Positions 19,209 through 30,540 of a stretch of DNA of 64,000 nucleotides are shown here, one piece after another. The notes below the pieces were generated by a model. The model worked only from the letters and a program-made list of their open reading frames with translations. It searched no databases and had not been told where the DNA came from. The stretch is taken from the NCBI GenBank assembly GCA_030447545.1, contig JAUJOV010000001.1, positions 124,001 through 188,000 of the forward strand. The letters are read 5' to 3'. Source of the DNA: Sphingomicrobium sp. (lineage in GTDB: Bacteria; Pseudomonadota; Alphaproteobacteria; Sphingomonadales; Sphingomonadaceae). The translations under genes were made by a program, and so were the position numbers. Within the stretch, counting starts at the first letter, position 1; each line of letters opens with the position of its first letter.

Positions 19209-20545
19209 TCAGTCGCGCGGCGGCGCCACGGCATCGAGCCGGGCCTGGGGGATGCGTCCAACCAGCAGAATCGCAAGCGCGGCAAGCTGCGCGATTACCA
19301 GCCAGACGAAGAGTGCCGGCGCTCCGCCGTGGTCGCGCGACAGCGCCACCAGCCAGGCGCCGATGCTGATGCCCAGGTTCGCAAGCGCCATGTAGAGCGT
19401 GAACTGGGTCGCGGCGACCGCCGGATGGCTGAGCCGCATCGCGATGGGCACCAGCGAGATCATCAGGAGCACGTCGATGGCGATCGAGCCGATGATGAAG
19501 GCGGTCATGAAGTTCGAGTCGGCCCATTGCGATTCGAGCAGGCGCATCGTCGTGAACAAGGCGATGAATGCCGCCAGTGCGATCGCGGCCCCCCGCTTGG
19601 CGCCGAGGCGGTCGCCGAGATAGCCGAACAGGGTGAGGCCGAGGATCCCCGCGACCAACTGCCCAGTGCCGGCAATGGTCGTCACCCGGCCCTCGGCCCA
19701 GCCAGTAGTCTGGGTGGCGATCAGCGGCGTGATCCCGGTGACCGCGCCGTAGGTCGCGCCCTTGACACCAGCACGGGGATCAGCACGAGGCTTATCGGCC
19801 GCAGGAGCGAGACGATGGTGTTGCGCAGGATCGGCCACCAGGCACCCGCATGCACCGCCAGATTCTCGGGCCGGGCGCTTCCCTCGCTCCACGGAAGCAG
19901 CCGCTCGCCGGAGCGCTCGCGCACCAGCAGGACGAGAAAGGTGACGAGCTCAATGAACAAAGCCGCGGCCGCATAGGCCGCGCTGATTCCGAACGAAGCG
20001 ATGACCGCGCCGGAGCCCGCGGCCGAGGCGGCGATGCCGATCGACTGGCCGCCGAACATCATCCCGCCCGCCCGAGCGCGTTCATCCTCCTGCATCACAT
20101 CGACCGCCATGCCGTCGATCGCCACATCCTGGACGGTGGTGGCGGCGTTGACGACGAAGCCGATCGCGCCGAGCAGCGCGACGTCGCTCGGCACCGGCCC
20201 GATGAAGGCTCAGCCAATCAGGCAGGCGATCATCACCAGCTGCGCACCGATCAGCCACACCCGCCGCCGGCCCATCGGCAGGAAGGTGTAGCGGTCCATC
20301 ACGAAGCCGTTCACGAACTTGAGGCTCCACGGCAGCGCCGTGAGGCCGAGCACGTAGCCCACGTCCCGCGCATCGGCGCCGTTCGCGGCCATCCACGCGG
20401 GAATCGCGTACCAGAACAGGCCGAACGGTATTCCTTGCGCGACGTAGAGCACGAACACCGCAAACAGGCGCAGCCGCCGGTTGTCGGCAAGCGCGGGCAG
20501 CACGGGGCGCGGCTCGACTGCCGCACTGGCCGCCGGCCCGGTCAC
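19209..20545 (-). pseudogene. AmpG-like MFS transporter, broken by one stop and one frameshift
   Basis: The first part from GTG 20545 (VLYVAQGIPFGLFWYAIPAW, SLKFVNGFVMDRYTFLPMGR) has the look of AmpG/PAT-family permeases, which import muropeptides or acyl-CoA-type solutes. An in-frame TGA at 20210-20212 follows CLIG, and the same frame goes on with AFIGPVPSDVALLGAIGFVV; a TGG-to-TGA change would explain it. A one-base shift near 19770 then leads to VKGATYGAVTGITPLIA and the last helices to 19209. In total about 440 residues with 12 likely helices. The GTG start overlaps the stop of the upstream MFS gene (GTGA), so the two were cotranscribed. Confidence 0.7.
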
Positions 20546-22194
20546 ACGTCGGCGAGCCGCTTGCCGCGGGTTTCCCTGAGGAACAGGATCGCGACGATTG
20601 CCGACAGGCCGGTGAAGAACAAGGGGTACCAGAGGCTTGCGTAGATATCGCCAGTGATCGCGACCAGGGCGAAGCTGGTGACCGGCAGGAAGCCGCCGAC
20701 CCAGCCGGTGCCGACGTGGTAAGGCAGCGACATGGCCGTGTAGCGCACTCGGGTCGGGAACATCTCGACGAGCGCGGCGGCCTGCGGCCCATAGACGGCG
20801 GTCGCGGCCACGACGAAGCCGAGCAGCACCGCGATCATCAGCGGCAGGTTCATGGTCCGGGTGTCCGCGGCTTTGGGATAGCCGGCCGCTTCGAGGGCCA
20901 AGCCGATCTGCTTGCCGACGTCGCCCTTCAGGCTCTTGAGCTCGGCGTCGCTGAGCGCGTCGCCGGCTGGGATCGCAAGCCGCTGCTGGCCGACGAGCAC
21001 ATAGGTGCGCTCGTCAGGTGAGCGCGTCGTGTCGTAGGAGATTCCGCGGGTGACCAGCAGGCTCTTGGCGATGTCGCAGGCGCTCGAGAAGCGGGCGGTG
21101 CCGACGGGGTCGAACTGGATCGAGCAGGTGGCGGGATCGGTGGCCACCGCGACCGGAGTCGAGCGCTGCGCCTCGACCAGCGCCGGGTTCGCCGCGCCGG
21201 CGATGGCGTGGAAGCCGGGGATGTAGAGCGCGAGCGCGAGCAGCATTCCCCCGATGAGCACCGGTTTGCGGCCGACGCGGTCGCTGAGCCAGCCGAAGAA
21301 GACGTAGAGCGGCGCGCTGATCACCGTCATCACGATCAGCAGCATGTTCACCGTCGGCTCCGGCACTCCGAGCGAGCGGCCGAGGAACACCTGGCTGTAG
21401 AAGAAGGTCGAGTACCAGACGGCGCCCTGTGCGCACATGATGCCGAAGAAGGCGATGAGCACTCGCTTGACGTTCTCGCGCTGAGTGAAGGCTTCGCGCA
21501 GCGGGGTGTGGCAGATTTCGCCTTCTTCCTTGAGCTTGGCGAACTCGGGGCTCTCCGAAAGCTTCAGCCGCAGCCACAGCGAGACGATCAGCAGGATCAG
21601 CGAGACCAGGAACGGCACTCGCCAGCCCCACTCGGCGAACGCCTCCTCGCCGATTGCCGTGCGGGTGCCGAGGATCACCAGCAGTGCCGCCAGCAAGCCG
21701 AACGACGCCGACGACTGGATCCAGCCGGTCGCCGCGCCGCGCTTTTCGGCTTGCGCATGCTCGGCGACATAGATTGCGGCTCCGCCATATTCGCCGCCAA
21801 GCGCAATGCCCTGGAGAATCCTCAGGAAGATGAGCAGCACCGGGGCGAGGATGCCGGCGGTTTCGTAGGTCGGCAGAAGGCCGATGAGGAAGGTCGCGCC
21901 GCCCATCAGGCTCACGGTCATCAGGAACGCGCCCTTGCGCCCGAGCCGGTCGCCGATCACGCCGAAGATGATCGCTCCCAGCGGCCGGAAAGCGAAGCCG
22001 GCGGCGAACAGGCCCAGTGCGGCAATCAGCGCGGCGGTCGGCTCGAGCCCGGCGAAGAAGACCTTCGAAATGGTCTGCGCAAGCGCTCCGAAGATGAAGA
22101 AGTCGTACCACTCGAACGCGGTACCGGCCGACGAAGCCGCGATCACCCGCTTCATCGACCACCGTCTGTCCTGTTGCTCGGCCAGCGTCGCCAT
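20542..22194 (-). CDS. MFS transporter, metabolite:H+ symporter (MHS) family
   Basis: A 550-residue, 12-helix inner-membrane protein. The start AASSAGTAFEWYDFFIFGAL is the signature of the MHS family (ProP, ShiA, KgtP), and RPLGAIIFGVIGDRLGRKGA is the MFS loop 2-3 motif; LRILQGIALGGEYGGAAIYV matches helix 4-5 of the family. Between helices 8 and 9 there is an unusual insertion of about 100 residues (VATDPATCSIQFDPVGTARF and onward) with two cysteines, probably periplasmic. Substrates of the family are carboxylates, osmolytes or shikimate; which one is unknown. It heads an operon with the broken AmpG-like permease. Confidence 0.85.
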   Translation of the reverse strand: MATLAEQQDRRWSMKRVIAASSAGTAFEWYDFFIFGALAQTISKVFFAGLEPTAALIAALGLFAAGFAFRPLGAIIFGVIGDRLGRKGAFLMTVSLMGGATFLIGLLPTYETAGILAPVLLIFLRILQGIALGGEYGGAAIYVAEHAQAEKRGAATGWIQSSASFGLLAALLVILGTRTAIGEEAFAEWGWRVPFLVSLILLIVSLWLRLKLSESPEFAKLKEEGEICHTPLREAFTQRENVKRVLIAFFGIMCAQGAVWYSTFFYSQVFLGRSLGVPEPTVNMLLIVMTVISAPLYVFFGWLSDRVGRKPVLIGGMLLALALYIPGFHAIAGAANPALVEAQRSTPVAVATDPATCSIQFDPVGTARFSSACDIAKSLLVTRGISYDTTRSPDERTYVLVGQQRLAIPAGDALSDAELKSLKGDVGKQIGLALEAAGYPKAADTRTMNLPLMIAVLLGFVVAATAVYGPQAAALVEMFPTRVRYTAMSLPYHVGTGWVGGFLPVTSFALVAITGDIYASLWYPLFFTGLSAIVAILFLRETRGKRLADV

Positions 22195-22293
22195 CTCTGC
22201 GCTCCCCCTCAGCCGAGGGATAGCGGGTGGGCGCCGGCGCGCAAGCTGCGACCCCCTTGAGCCGCGTCTTCGGGCTGCCCATTTGACCGCCCT

Positions 22294-23166
22294 GTGCGCA
22301 AGAGTGTGGATTCCGTCGCCATCGTGGGCCTGGGGCTCATCGGCTCATCGATCGCAAGCGCGGTTCGCTCTTCGCAGGCGGGGGTGCGCATCACGGGCTA
22401 TGATGTCGCGCCGCAGGTGCGCGAGCAGGCGCGGCAGATGGGCCTGGCCGACCGCGTTGCCGACCACGTGCAGGATGCGGTTCGCGGGTCCGACCTGATT
22501 GTCCTGTGCGTCCCCGTAGGCGCCATCGAGGGGGTCGCCAGCTCGATGTCCGGGAGCGTTTTGCCCGATTCCCTCGTGACGGATGTTGGATCAACCAAGG
22601 CAAAAGTTGGCGCGGCGCTTCGCAAGGCCTTGCCGCACGCGCGGATCGTTCCTGCCCATCCTGTCGCGGGATCGGAGCGAAGCGGACCGGCAGCCGGGTC
22701 GGCGCAACTGTTCGAGGGACGATGGTGCATTCTCACTCCCGAGCCCGACGCAGCGCCCGAGGACGTCGAAGCGGTTGCCGCCTTCTGGCGCAGCCTTGGC
22801 ACAAAGGTGGAGATCATGTCGGCCGCCCGGCACGACCGACTGCTTGCGGCCATCAGCCATGTTCCGCATCTGATCGCCTACTCCACCCTCGCCGCAGTCG
22901 CCGCGCTCGAGCAGCAACAAGGCCAGCCGATCATGAAATATGCGGGGGGCGGCTTTCGCGACTTCACTCGGATCGCCGGTGCGGACCCGCAAATGTGGAG
23001 CGACATTTTCCTCAGCAACAGGGAAGCCGTGCTCGAGACTGCCGCCGCGTTCCGAACGATGGCGAAGCGGATCGAGAGCCTGATCGCTGCTGGGGATGAG
23101 GCCGCGCTTGTGGAACAATTGGAGAGTGCTCGCCGGACCCGGCTGGACCTCTGCACCGACGCATAG
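22294..23166 (+). CDS. tyrC: Prephenate/arogenate dehydrogenase
   Basis: A 290-residue TyrA-type enzyme starting with GTG. VAIVGLGLIGSSIASAVR is the NAD-binding Rossmann loop (residues 8-25), DLIVLCVPVGAIE the next strand, and ARIVPAHPVAGSERSGPAAG contains the conserved H-P-x-A-G-x-E substrate site. HDRLLAAISHVPHLIAYSTL belongs to the helical dimer domain. It converts prephenate to 4-hydroxyphenylpyruvate (or arogenate to tyrosine). The DAHP synthase gene begins ten bases after its stop, forming an aromatic amino acid operon. The gene symbol reflects the cyclohexadienyl dehydrogenase name and is not certain. Confidence 0.88.
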   Translation: MRKSVDSVAIVGLGLIGSSIASAVRSSQAGVRITGYDVAPQVREQARQMGLADRVADHVQDAVRGSDLIVLCVPVGAIEGVASSMSGSVLPDSLVTDVGSTKAKVGAALRKALPHARIVPAHPVAGSERSGPAAGSAQLFEGRWCILTPEPDAAPEDVEAVAAFWRSLGTKVEIMSAARHDRLLAAISHVPHLIAYSTLAAVAALEQQQGQPIMKYAGGGFRDFTRIAGADPQMWSDIFLSNREAVLETAAAFRTMAKRIESLIAAGDEAALVEQLESARRTRLDLCTDA

Positions 23167-23176
23167 AAGAGCAGAT

Positions 23177-24256
23177 ATGGCACAACGCATCGACGACCTG
23201 CGGGTCCTTGACCTCAAAGAGCTTTCCTCGCCTTATCAGCTCTCGTCGGAGTACCCGATCACCGAGCGCGGCAGGGCCACGGTGGATGCCGCCCGACAGT
23301 CCATCGGCCGAATTCTGGAGGGTTCGGACGATCGATTATTGGTCGTAGCCGGCCCGTGCTCGGTCCACGATGTGAGAGCGGCACTCGACTATGCGGCCTT
23401 GCTCACTGCCGTCCGCGAAAGGTTCGCCGACCAGCTCGAAATCGTGATGCGCGTCTATTTCGAAAAGCCGCGCACCACCGTCGGCTGGAAGGGGCTGATC
23501 AACGACCCCGATCTCGACGGCAGCTTCGACATCAACAAGGGCCTGCGGCTTGCACGCCAGCTGCTGGTCGAGATCAATGATCGGGGACTTCCCGCCGGCA
23601 CCGAATATCTCGACATGATCACCCCGCAATATATCTCCGACCTGATCTCCTGGGGCGCGATCGGCGCACGAACGACCGAATCGCAGGTGCACCGCGAGCT
23701 CGCGTCCGGACTGTCATGCCCGGTCGGGTTCAAGAACGGCACCGACGGGAACGTCAGGATCGCCTTCGAAGCAGTCCGCGCGGCGTCCCATCCGCACCAC
23801 TTCCTCGGGGTGACGAAAGAAGGCCGCTCGGCAATCGTCTCGACGGGCGGCAATTCCGAATGCCACGTGATCCTGCGCGGTGGACGCAAGCCCAATTACG
23901 AACCGCATTGCATCGCAAGCGCCGCCGAGGAGGCGGCGAAATCGAGCGTGCCATGCCGACTGATGGTCGATGCGAGCCACGGGAACAGCGAGAAGAACCC
24001 GGACAACCAGGCGAAGGTGATCGACAGCATCTCGCACCAGGTTGAGAGCGGCGAGGCCGCGATTGTCGGCGTGATGATCGAGAGCAATCTCGCTTCGGGC
24101 CGGCAGGACCTCGGGCGCTCCGAAACACTCGCCTATGGCCAAAGCATCACCGACGCATGCCTCGGCTGGGACGAGACCGTGCCGCTGTTCGCCCGTCTTG
24201 CCGAAGCGGTCGAGCGGCGGCGTCAGGAGCCGGCGCGGGCAGTCACCCGCGCGTAG
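23177..24256 (+). CDS. aroG: 3-deoxy-7-phosphoheptulonate synthase, class I (AroG type)
   Basis: 359 residues from ATG 23177. Landmark motifs of type I-alpha DAHP synthases are present: LLVVAGPCSVHD, MRVYFEKPRTTVGWKGLIND, SGLSCPVGFKNGTDGNVRIA and MVDASHGNSEKNPDNQ. It condenses phosphoenolpyruvate with erythrose-4-phosphate to start the shikimate pathway in the cytoplasm. It is cotranscribed with the prephenate dehydrogenase gene and its last 34 bases overlap the 3' end of the convergent chorismate mutase gene. Feedback by an aromatic amino acid is usual in this class, but the effector cannot be read from the sequence. Confidence 0.92.
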   Translation: MAQRIDDLRVLDLKELSSPYQLSSEYPITERGRATVDAARQSIGRILEGSDDRLLVVAGPCSVHDVRAALDYAALLTAVRERFADQLEIVMRVYFEKPRTTVGWKGLINDPDLDGSFDINKGLRLARQLLVEINDRGLPAGTEYLDMITPQYISDLISWGAIGARTTESQVHRELASGLSCPVGFKNGTDGNVRIAFEAVRAASHPHHFLGVTKEGRSAIVSTGGNSECHVILRGGRKPNYEPHCIASAAEEAAKSSVPCRLMVDASHGNSEKNPDNQAKVIDSISHQVESGEAAIVGVMIESNLASGRQDLGRSETLAYGQSITDACLGWDETVPLFARLAEAVERRRQEPARAVTRA

Positions 24257-24742
24257 GCAAATCCCACGACCGCCCCGGCAGAGCTTCTGATTTCGCCCAG
24301 ATCAGCAAGGTCTGGCTCTTCCATCTGCGTGTCGAGAACGGCGATGACCGGGCCGGCGCGAGCGCAGGCCAGCGCCGCCTCTGCGCTGTCGGCCCATTCG
24401 ACCGGTATGGCCGAGCTGAAGTGGCGGCGTGCGCACTCTTCCAGGAGCGGCGCATTACCGTTGCTGAACAGCACCAGCCGCATCTGTCCCTGCGCCTGCC
24501 GTCCTGGCCGATGAGTTCGCGCCAGATGATCTCGACCAGTCGAGGGTCGCGCAGCGGCCCGGACTTTCAGGCGCTGCAGGATGGCGACTTCGCGCGACGG
24601 GCGCAGTGGAGACCCGCCTCGGGACTTTTGCAGCTGACATTTCGGCAGCGAGGCTCAGCCGCCGTTCGATCAGGTCGAGGATCGCGTCATCCGTCTGGTC
24701 GATGCGATCGCGGATCGCGCGCACATCCTCGGGTTGGTCCAT
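24223..24742 (-). pseudogene. Chorismate mutase with C-terminal domain, frameshifted
   Basis: The ATG at 24742 opens an AroQ-type helix: [33 protein letters not shown]. The frame then slips; another frame gives LVEIIWRELIGQDGRRRDR, the end of an AroQ domain, and the last frame (MRLVLFSNGNAPLLEECARR to VVGFAYARVTARAGS) is a small alpha/beta domain of unknown role. Two frame changes (about 24640 and 24490) are needed. Chorismate mutase makes prephenate, the substrate of the dehydrogenase encoded 1.1 kb away, so the block covers the entry and the tyrosine/phenylalanine branch. A sequencing indel is as likely as real damage. Confidence 0.65.
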
Positions 24743-24783
24743 CGGCGCCGTGTCGCACGATGCGCCGACTTGTCAAACGCGCT

Positions 24784-26725
<1,942 letters not shown>

Positions 26726-26726
<1 letters not shown>

Positions 26727-27586
26727 CAGCTCTTCTCCTCTCGGGTCCTTGCCAGAACGCGCCGCGCTGCAAGGAGATGCGGCCGGTCGACCATTCGTCC
26801 GCCGACGGACAGCACGCCGGCGCCGGGTTGACAATCGAACGCCTCGACGATTGCACGCGCATGCTCGACCTCGGCTGCCGACGGAGTGAAAGCGGCGTTG
26901 ATCACGGCGACCTGCGCCGGGTGGATCGCGAGCTTGCCGGTGAAGCCCTCGCGCGCCGCCGCTTCGGCTTCCGCGCGCAAGCCCTCACCGTCGCGGAAGT
27001 CCGCGAACACGCCGTCGACCGGCTGGACGCCTGCTGCTGCCGCACCCGCGAGGCACAGCGAGCGCGCCAGCTTGTACGTGAACGCGAGCTCGCCGCTCTC
27101 GTCATATTTGGACGACGCGCCGAGCGCCGCCGACAGGTCCTCCGCCCCCCAGCTCATTGCCGCCAGCGGCGATCTCGGGTCGCGGTAGGAAAGCAGGTTG
27201 AACAGGCTTGCGGCCGTCTCGGTGACGATCGCGTGGATCGGGATGTTGCCGGTGCGGTGGGCGAGCTGGATGATGTCCGCCCCGCTTTCCGCCTTGGGCA
27301 GCACGACTCCGTGAACGTCGGCGTTCGCGATCAGCTCGAGATCCGTCTTGTGGTCGTCGCTGCCGATGGGATTGATGCGCACCCACCATTGCGGGCCGGT
27401 GGAGCGTGCCGGCAGGGCTTTGAGGATCTCTCGGGCCTGGGCCTTTCGGTCGGCGGCGACGCTGTCCTCGAGGTCGAAGATCACTGCGTCGGCGTTGCTG
27501 TCGATGGCCTTGGCAATCTTCTTCTCGCTGTCCGCGGGGACGAACAGCCAGCTGCGAGGTTCGCTGTGGCGAACCTCGGCGGTCAT
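26726..27586 (-). CDS. HpcH/HpaI (CitE-like) CoA ester lyase
   Basis: 286 residues from ATG 27586. [20 protein letters not shown] is the family start, [12 protein letters not shown] the strand with the metal-ligand Glu/Asp, and [27 protein letters not shown] and [16 protein letters not shown] are the conserved barrel segments of CitE/malyl-CoA lyase enzymes. Members cleave or hydrolyse malyl-, methylmalyl- or citramalyl-CoA. The start overlaps the maoC stop (ATGA) and the stop overlaps the acs start (TGATG), so the three are translationally coupled. With a MaoC hydratase before it, a hydration-then-cleavage route for a mesaconyl- or similar CoA is a reasonable inference. Confidence 0.85.
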
Positions 27587-28035
27587 GCGGGCCTTTTGTG
27601 CAGCAGCGCGGTGCGCTTCATCGAGCAGACCAGCTCGCCGCGCTGGTTGATCGCGCGATGCTCCCAGGTAACAATCCCGGCGCTTGGCCGCGACTGGCTT
27701 TCCCGAACCGCGATGCACTCGCTCTCGATGCGCAGCGTATCGCCGATGAAGACCGGCTTTGGGAATTTCACCTCGTCGAAGCCGAGATTGGCGATCAGCG
27801 TGCCGAGCGTGGTGTCGCCGACCGAGATTCCGACGGCGAGGCTGAACGTGAAGCAGCTGTTGACGAGAATCTGCCCGAACTCGCTCTCCTTTGCCGCCTC
27901 GGCGTCGAGATGCATCGGCTGCGGGTTGTGGGTGAGCGTGGAGATCAGGAGATTGTCGGTTTCGGTCACGGTGCGCGTGATCGCATGTTCGACGCGGTCA
28001 CCTACCTGCCACTCATCGAAATAGCGCCCGGCCAT
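27583..28035 (-). CDS. MaoC-like (hydratase 2) dehydratase
   Basis: A 150-residue hot-dog fold protein: [20 protein letters not shown] at the start, [20 protein letters not shown] holding the N-P-x-H-x-D type hydratase site, and [20 protein letters not shown] in the second half. MaoC-type enzymes hydrate enoyl-CoA thioesters in the cytoplasm. First gene of the maoC-citE-acs operon; family C repeats lie just upstream, between it and the E1 gene. The exact substrate is unknown; pairing with CitE favours a C4-C5 dicarboxylic CoA ester such as mesaconyl-CoA. Confidence 0.82.
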   Translation of the reverse strand: MAGRYFDEWQVGDRVEHAITRTVTETDNLLISTLTHNPQPMHLDAEAAKESEFGQILVNSCFTFSLAVGISVGDTTLGTLIANLGFDEVKFPKPVFIGDTLRIESECIAVRESQSRPSAGIVTWEHRAINQRGELVCSMKRTALLHKRPA

Positions 28036-28072
28036 GCCGGTCCTAGAGCACTGCTGAAGTGAGTTGCCAAGG

Positions 28073-28200
28073 TTCGTTGTCCTGAGCGAAGTCGAAGGGC
28101 GCTGGCTCCGCGCTCGAGCAGCGCCCTTCGACGTAGTTTATCCTGAGCGACGCCGCAGGCGCCGTCGAAGGGCGCTACGCGCTCCGCTCAGGACGAACGG
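28073..28200. repeat. Family C palindromic repeats, intergenic
   Basis: Several copies of the unit TCCTGAGCGAAGTCGAAGGG and its inverse GCCCTTCGAC with CTCAGGACGAAC, arranged as two nested inverted pairs in the gap between maoC and the E1-like gene (both on the minus strand). The same unit is found translated inside bkdB (32282-32388) and lepA (61196-61224). It may form a strong hairpin between the two genes. Confidence 0.85.
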
Positions 28201-28207
28201 GGGAGGT

Positions 28208-30520
28208 TCATGCGTTCAGCAGCAGCTCGGCAACGCTTTGAGTGATTGCTTCGCCGTCGAGTCGGTAGGCGGCATAGAGGTCGGCGAGGGTGCCGGTCTG
28301 GCCGAAGCGCTCGACGCCGAGCGGCGCGACGCGCTGGCCGAGCACTCCGCCGAGCCAGGACAGCGCCGCCGGAGCGGCGTCGGCGATGGTCACCAGCCCG
28401 GCATCGCGTCCAAGCCGGGACAGCAGCTGCTCGATGTGGCTCGGCTTTCGCTCGCCGCCCCAGCGCGCGGCCTGCGCGGCCGTCCAGCCGCGATGGAGGA
28501 GATCGGGCGAGGTGACCGACAGAAGGCCGAGGGACGGGATGTCGCTCCTGAGCTCGTCCCACGCGGCGAGCGCCTCCGGCATCACCGCCCCCATGGCCAC
28601 GATCGCCGCTTCCGCCCCGGCTTGAGGCTCGCGCAGCCAGTAGCCGCCGTCGAGCGCGCCCTGGCGCCAGCCGTCGTCACTGCGCTCGACCTGGCGGATG
28701 CTGCGGGTCGAGAGGCGCAAATATGTGCTTTCGCCGTCCGGATCGTCGATCAGGCGAAAGGCCTGCTCCATCATGGCCGCGAGCTCGTCGGCGAACGCGG
28801 GCTCGTAGTGCCTGAGGCCGGGCTGGCCGAGCGCGATCAGCGGCGGGTTGATCGACTGGTGCGCGCCGCCCTCGGGCCCGAGCGTGATCCCGCTCGGCGT
28901 GGCGACCAGGATGAAGCGCGCGTCCTGGTAGCAGGCGTAGTTGAGCGCATCGAGCCCGCGGGCGATGAATGGGTCGTACAAAGTCCCGATCGGCGCGAGC
29001 CGCGCCCCGAACATGTCCCCCGCAAGACCTGCCGCTGCGAGCATCAGGAAGAGGTTGTTCTCGGCTATTCCAAGCTCAACGTGCTGGCCCTTCCTTGTAG
29101 CGGACCACTTTTGTGCCGAAGCAATCCTTGCCTGCGCGAACACATCCGGAATTTCGGTCCCCCGGTACAGGCCTCGCTGGTTGACCCATGCGCCGAGGTT
29201 GGTGGAGACCGTCACGTCGGGCGATGTGGTGACGATGCGCTCGGCAAGCGTGCCGCCGGCTTTGGCTAGGTCGAGCAGGATTCGCCCAAAGGCCGCCTGG
29301 GTCGACTGCTCCTCGCCCGCCGGGACCGGGACTGCCGGGACCGCAAGCTGCCCGAACGCGCGCCGCCGCTTCTCGCGGGCAATGCGGCTTTTCTCGAGCG
29401 CCGCCTCAACGCCGGGCCGTGAATTGTCGCCGACCCCCTCGAGCGGCTCCCACTCGTGGCCCTGACGCACACCCATCGTCTCTCGCCACGCGGCCATCTG
29501 CGTCGGGTTCATGAGCCCCGAGTGATTGTCCTTGTGCCCGGCAAACGGCAGGCCGCGTCCCTTGATCGTCCAGGCGATGAACAGGGTCGGCACGTCGTCG
29601 CGTGCGCCGTCGAAGGCTTCGATCAGCGATTCCATGCAGTGGCCGCCGAGGTCGCTGAACAGCGCCGCCAGGGCCGCATCGTCGTGGTTCTCGAGCAGGC
29701 CTGCGGCGGGCTTGCCCAGATCCGCCTCGATCCGCGCCCGCAATGCCGCGCCGCCTTGATAGTGAAGCGCCGACAATTGGGCATTCGACAGGCTCTCGAA
29801 CCAGCGCTGGACCTTCGGATGCTCGTCGAGCGCCGCCTGCAGCTTGTTGCCATACCTGAGCTCGACTACTCGCCAGCCGCACGATCGGAAGATCTCGTCG
29901 AAGCGTTCGAACATGCGGTCGGCGCTCACCGCATCCAGGCTCTGGCGGTTGTAGTCGACGATCCACCACAGGTTGCGGACGTCGTGCTTGTAGCCCTCGA
30001 TCAGCGCTTCGTAGATATTGCCTTCGTCGAGCTCGGCGTCGCCGATCAAGGCGACGAAGCGGCCGCGCTCGGCCTCATCCATCAGCGCGTGCGCGGTGAG
30101 ATAGTGCTGCACCAGGCTCGAGAAAGCAGTGATCGCCACGCCGAGCCCGACCGACCCGGTCGAGAAGTCTACCGGGATATGGTCCTTGGTGCGGCTCGGG
30201 TAGGACTGAGCGCCGCCGAGCCCGCGGAAGTTCTCGAGCGCCTCGCGCGATTGCGTGCCAAGCAGATAATGGATTGCGTGAAGCACCGGGCCGGCGTGGG
30301 GCTTCACGGCGACGCGATCGTGGGCGCCTAGCGCATGGAAATAAAGCGCGGCCATGATCGTCGTCATCGACGCGCAGCTCGCCTGGTGCCCGCCGACCTT
30401 CAGCCCGTCGGCATTCTCGCGCACGTGGTTGGCGTGGTGTATCGTCCACGCCGACAGCCACAGCAGCCGCTCGTCGAGGATCTTCAGGGCTTCGATGTCG
30501 GCGGCAACGGGCTTGAGCAT
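28208..30520 (-). CDS. AceE-like / transketolase-family E1 enzyme
   Basis: A 770-residue thiamine-diphosphate enzyme, close in length and layout to homodimeric pyruvate dehydrogenase E1 (AceE, about 890 residues). ALIGDAELDEGNIYEALIEG, followed by WIVDYNRQSLDAV, is the ThDP-magnesium motif (GD-x(~26)-N). VELGIAENNLFLMLAAAGLA in the second half is the transketolase C-terminal active-site region. It lacks a nearby E2 or E3 of the pyruvate complex; the closest E2 belongs to the branched-chain complex 1 kb upstream, with its own alpha/beta E1. It may use a stand-alone or shared E2. The substrate is inferred only at the level of a 2-oxoacid or ketose. Confidence 0.75.
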   Translation of the reverse strand: MLKPVAADIEALKILDERLLWLSAWTIHHANHVRENADGLKVGGHQASCASMTTIMAALYFHALGAHDRVAVKPHAGPVLHAIHYLLGTQSREALENFRGLGGAQSYPSRTKDHIPVDFSTGSVGLGVAITAFSSLVQHYLTAHALMDEAERGRFVALIGDAELDEGNIYEALIEGYKHDVRNLWWIVDYNRQSLDAVSADRMFERFDEIFRSCGWRVVELRYGNKLQAALDEHPKVQRWFESLSNAQLSALHYQGGAALRARIEADLGKPAAGLLENHDDAALAALFSDLGGHCMESLIEAFDGARDDVPTLFIAWTIKGRGLPFAGHKDNHSGLMNPTQMAAWRETMGVRQGHEWEPLEGVGDNSRPGVEAALEKSRIAREKRRRAFGQLAVPAVPVPAGEEQSTQAAFGRILLDLAKAGGTLAERIVTTSPDVTVSTNLGAWVNQRGLYRGTEIPDVFAQARIASAQKWSATRKGQHVELGIAENNLFLMLAAAGLAGDMFGARLAPIGTLYDPFIARGLDALNYACYQDARFILVATPSGITLGPEGGAHQSINPPLIALGQPGLRHYEPAFADELAAMMEQAFRLIDDPDGESTYLRLSTRSIRQVERSDDGWRQGALDGGYWLREPQAGAEAAIVAMGAVMPEALAAWDELRSDIPSLGLLSVTSPDLLHRGWTAAQAARWGGERKPSHIEQLLSRLGRDAGLVTIADAAPAALSWLGGVLGQRVAPLGVERFGQTGTLADLYAAYRLDGEAITQSVAELLLNA

Positions 30521-30540
30521 CGCTCGTGCCTAGCGCGCGG

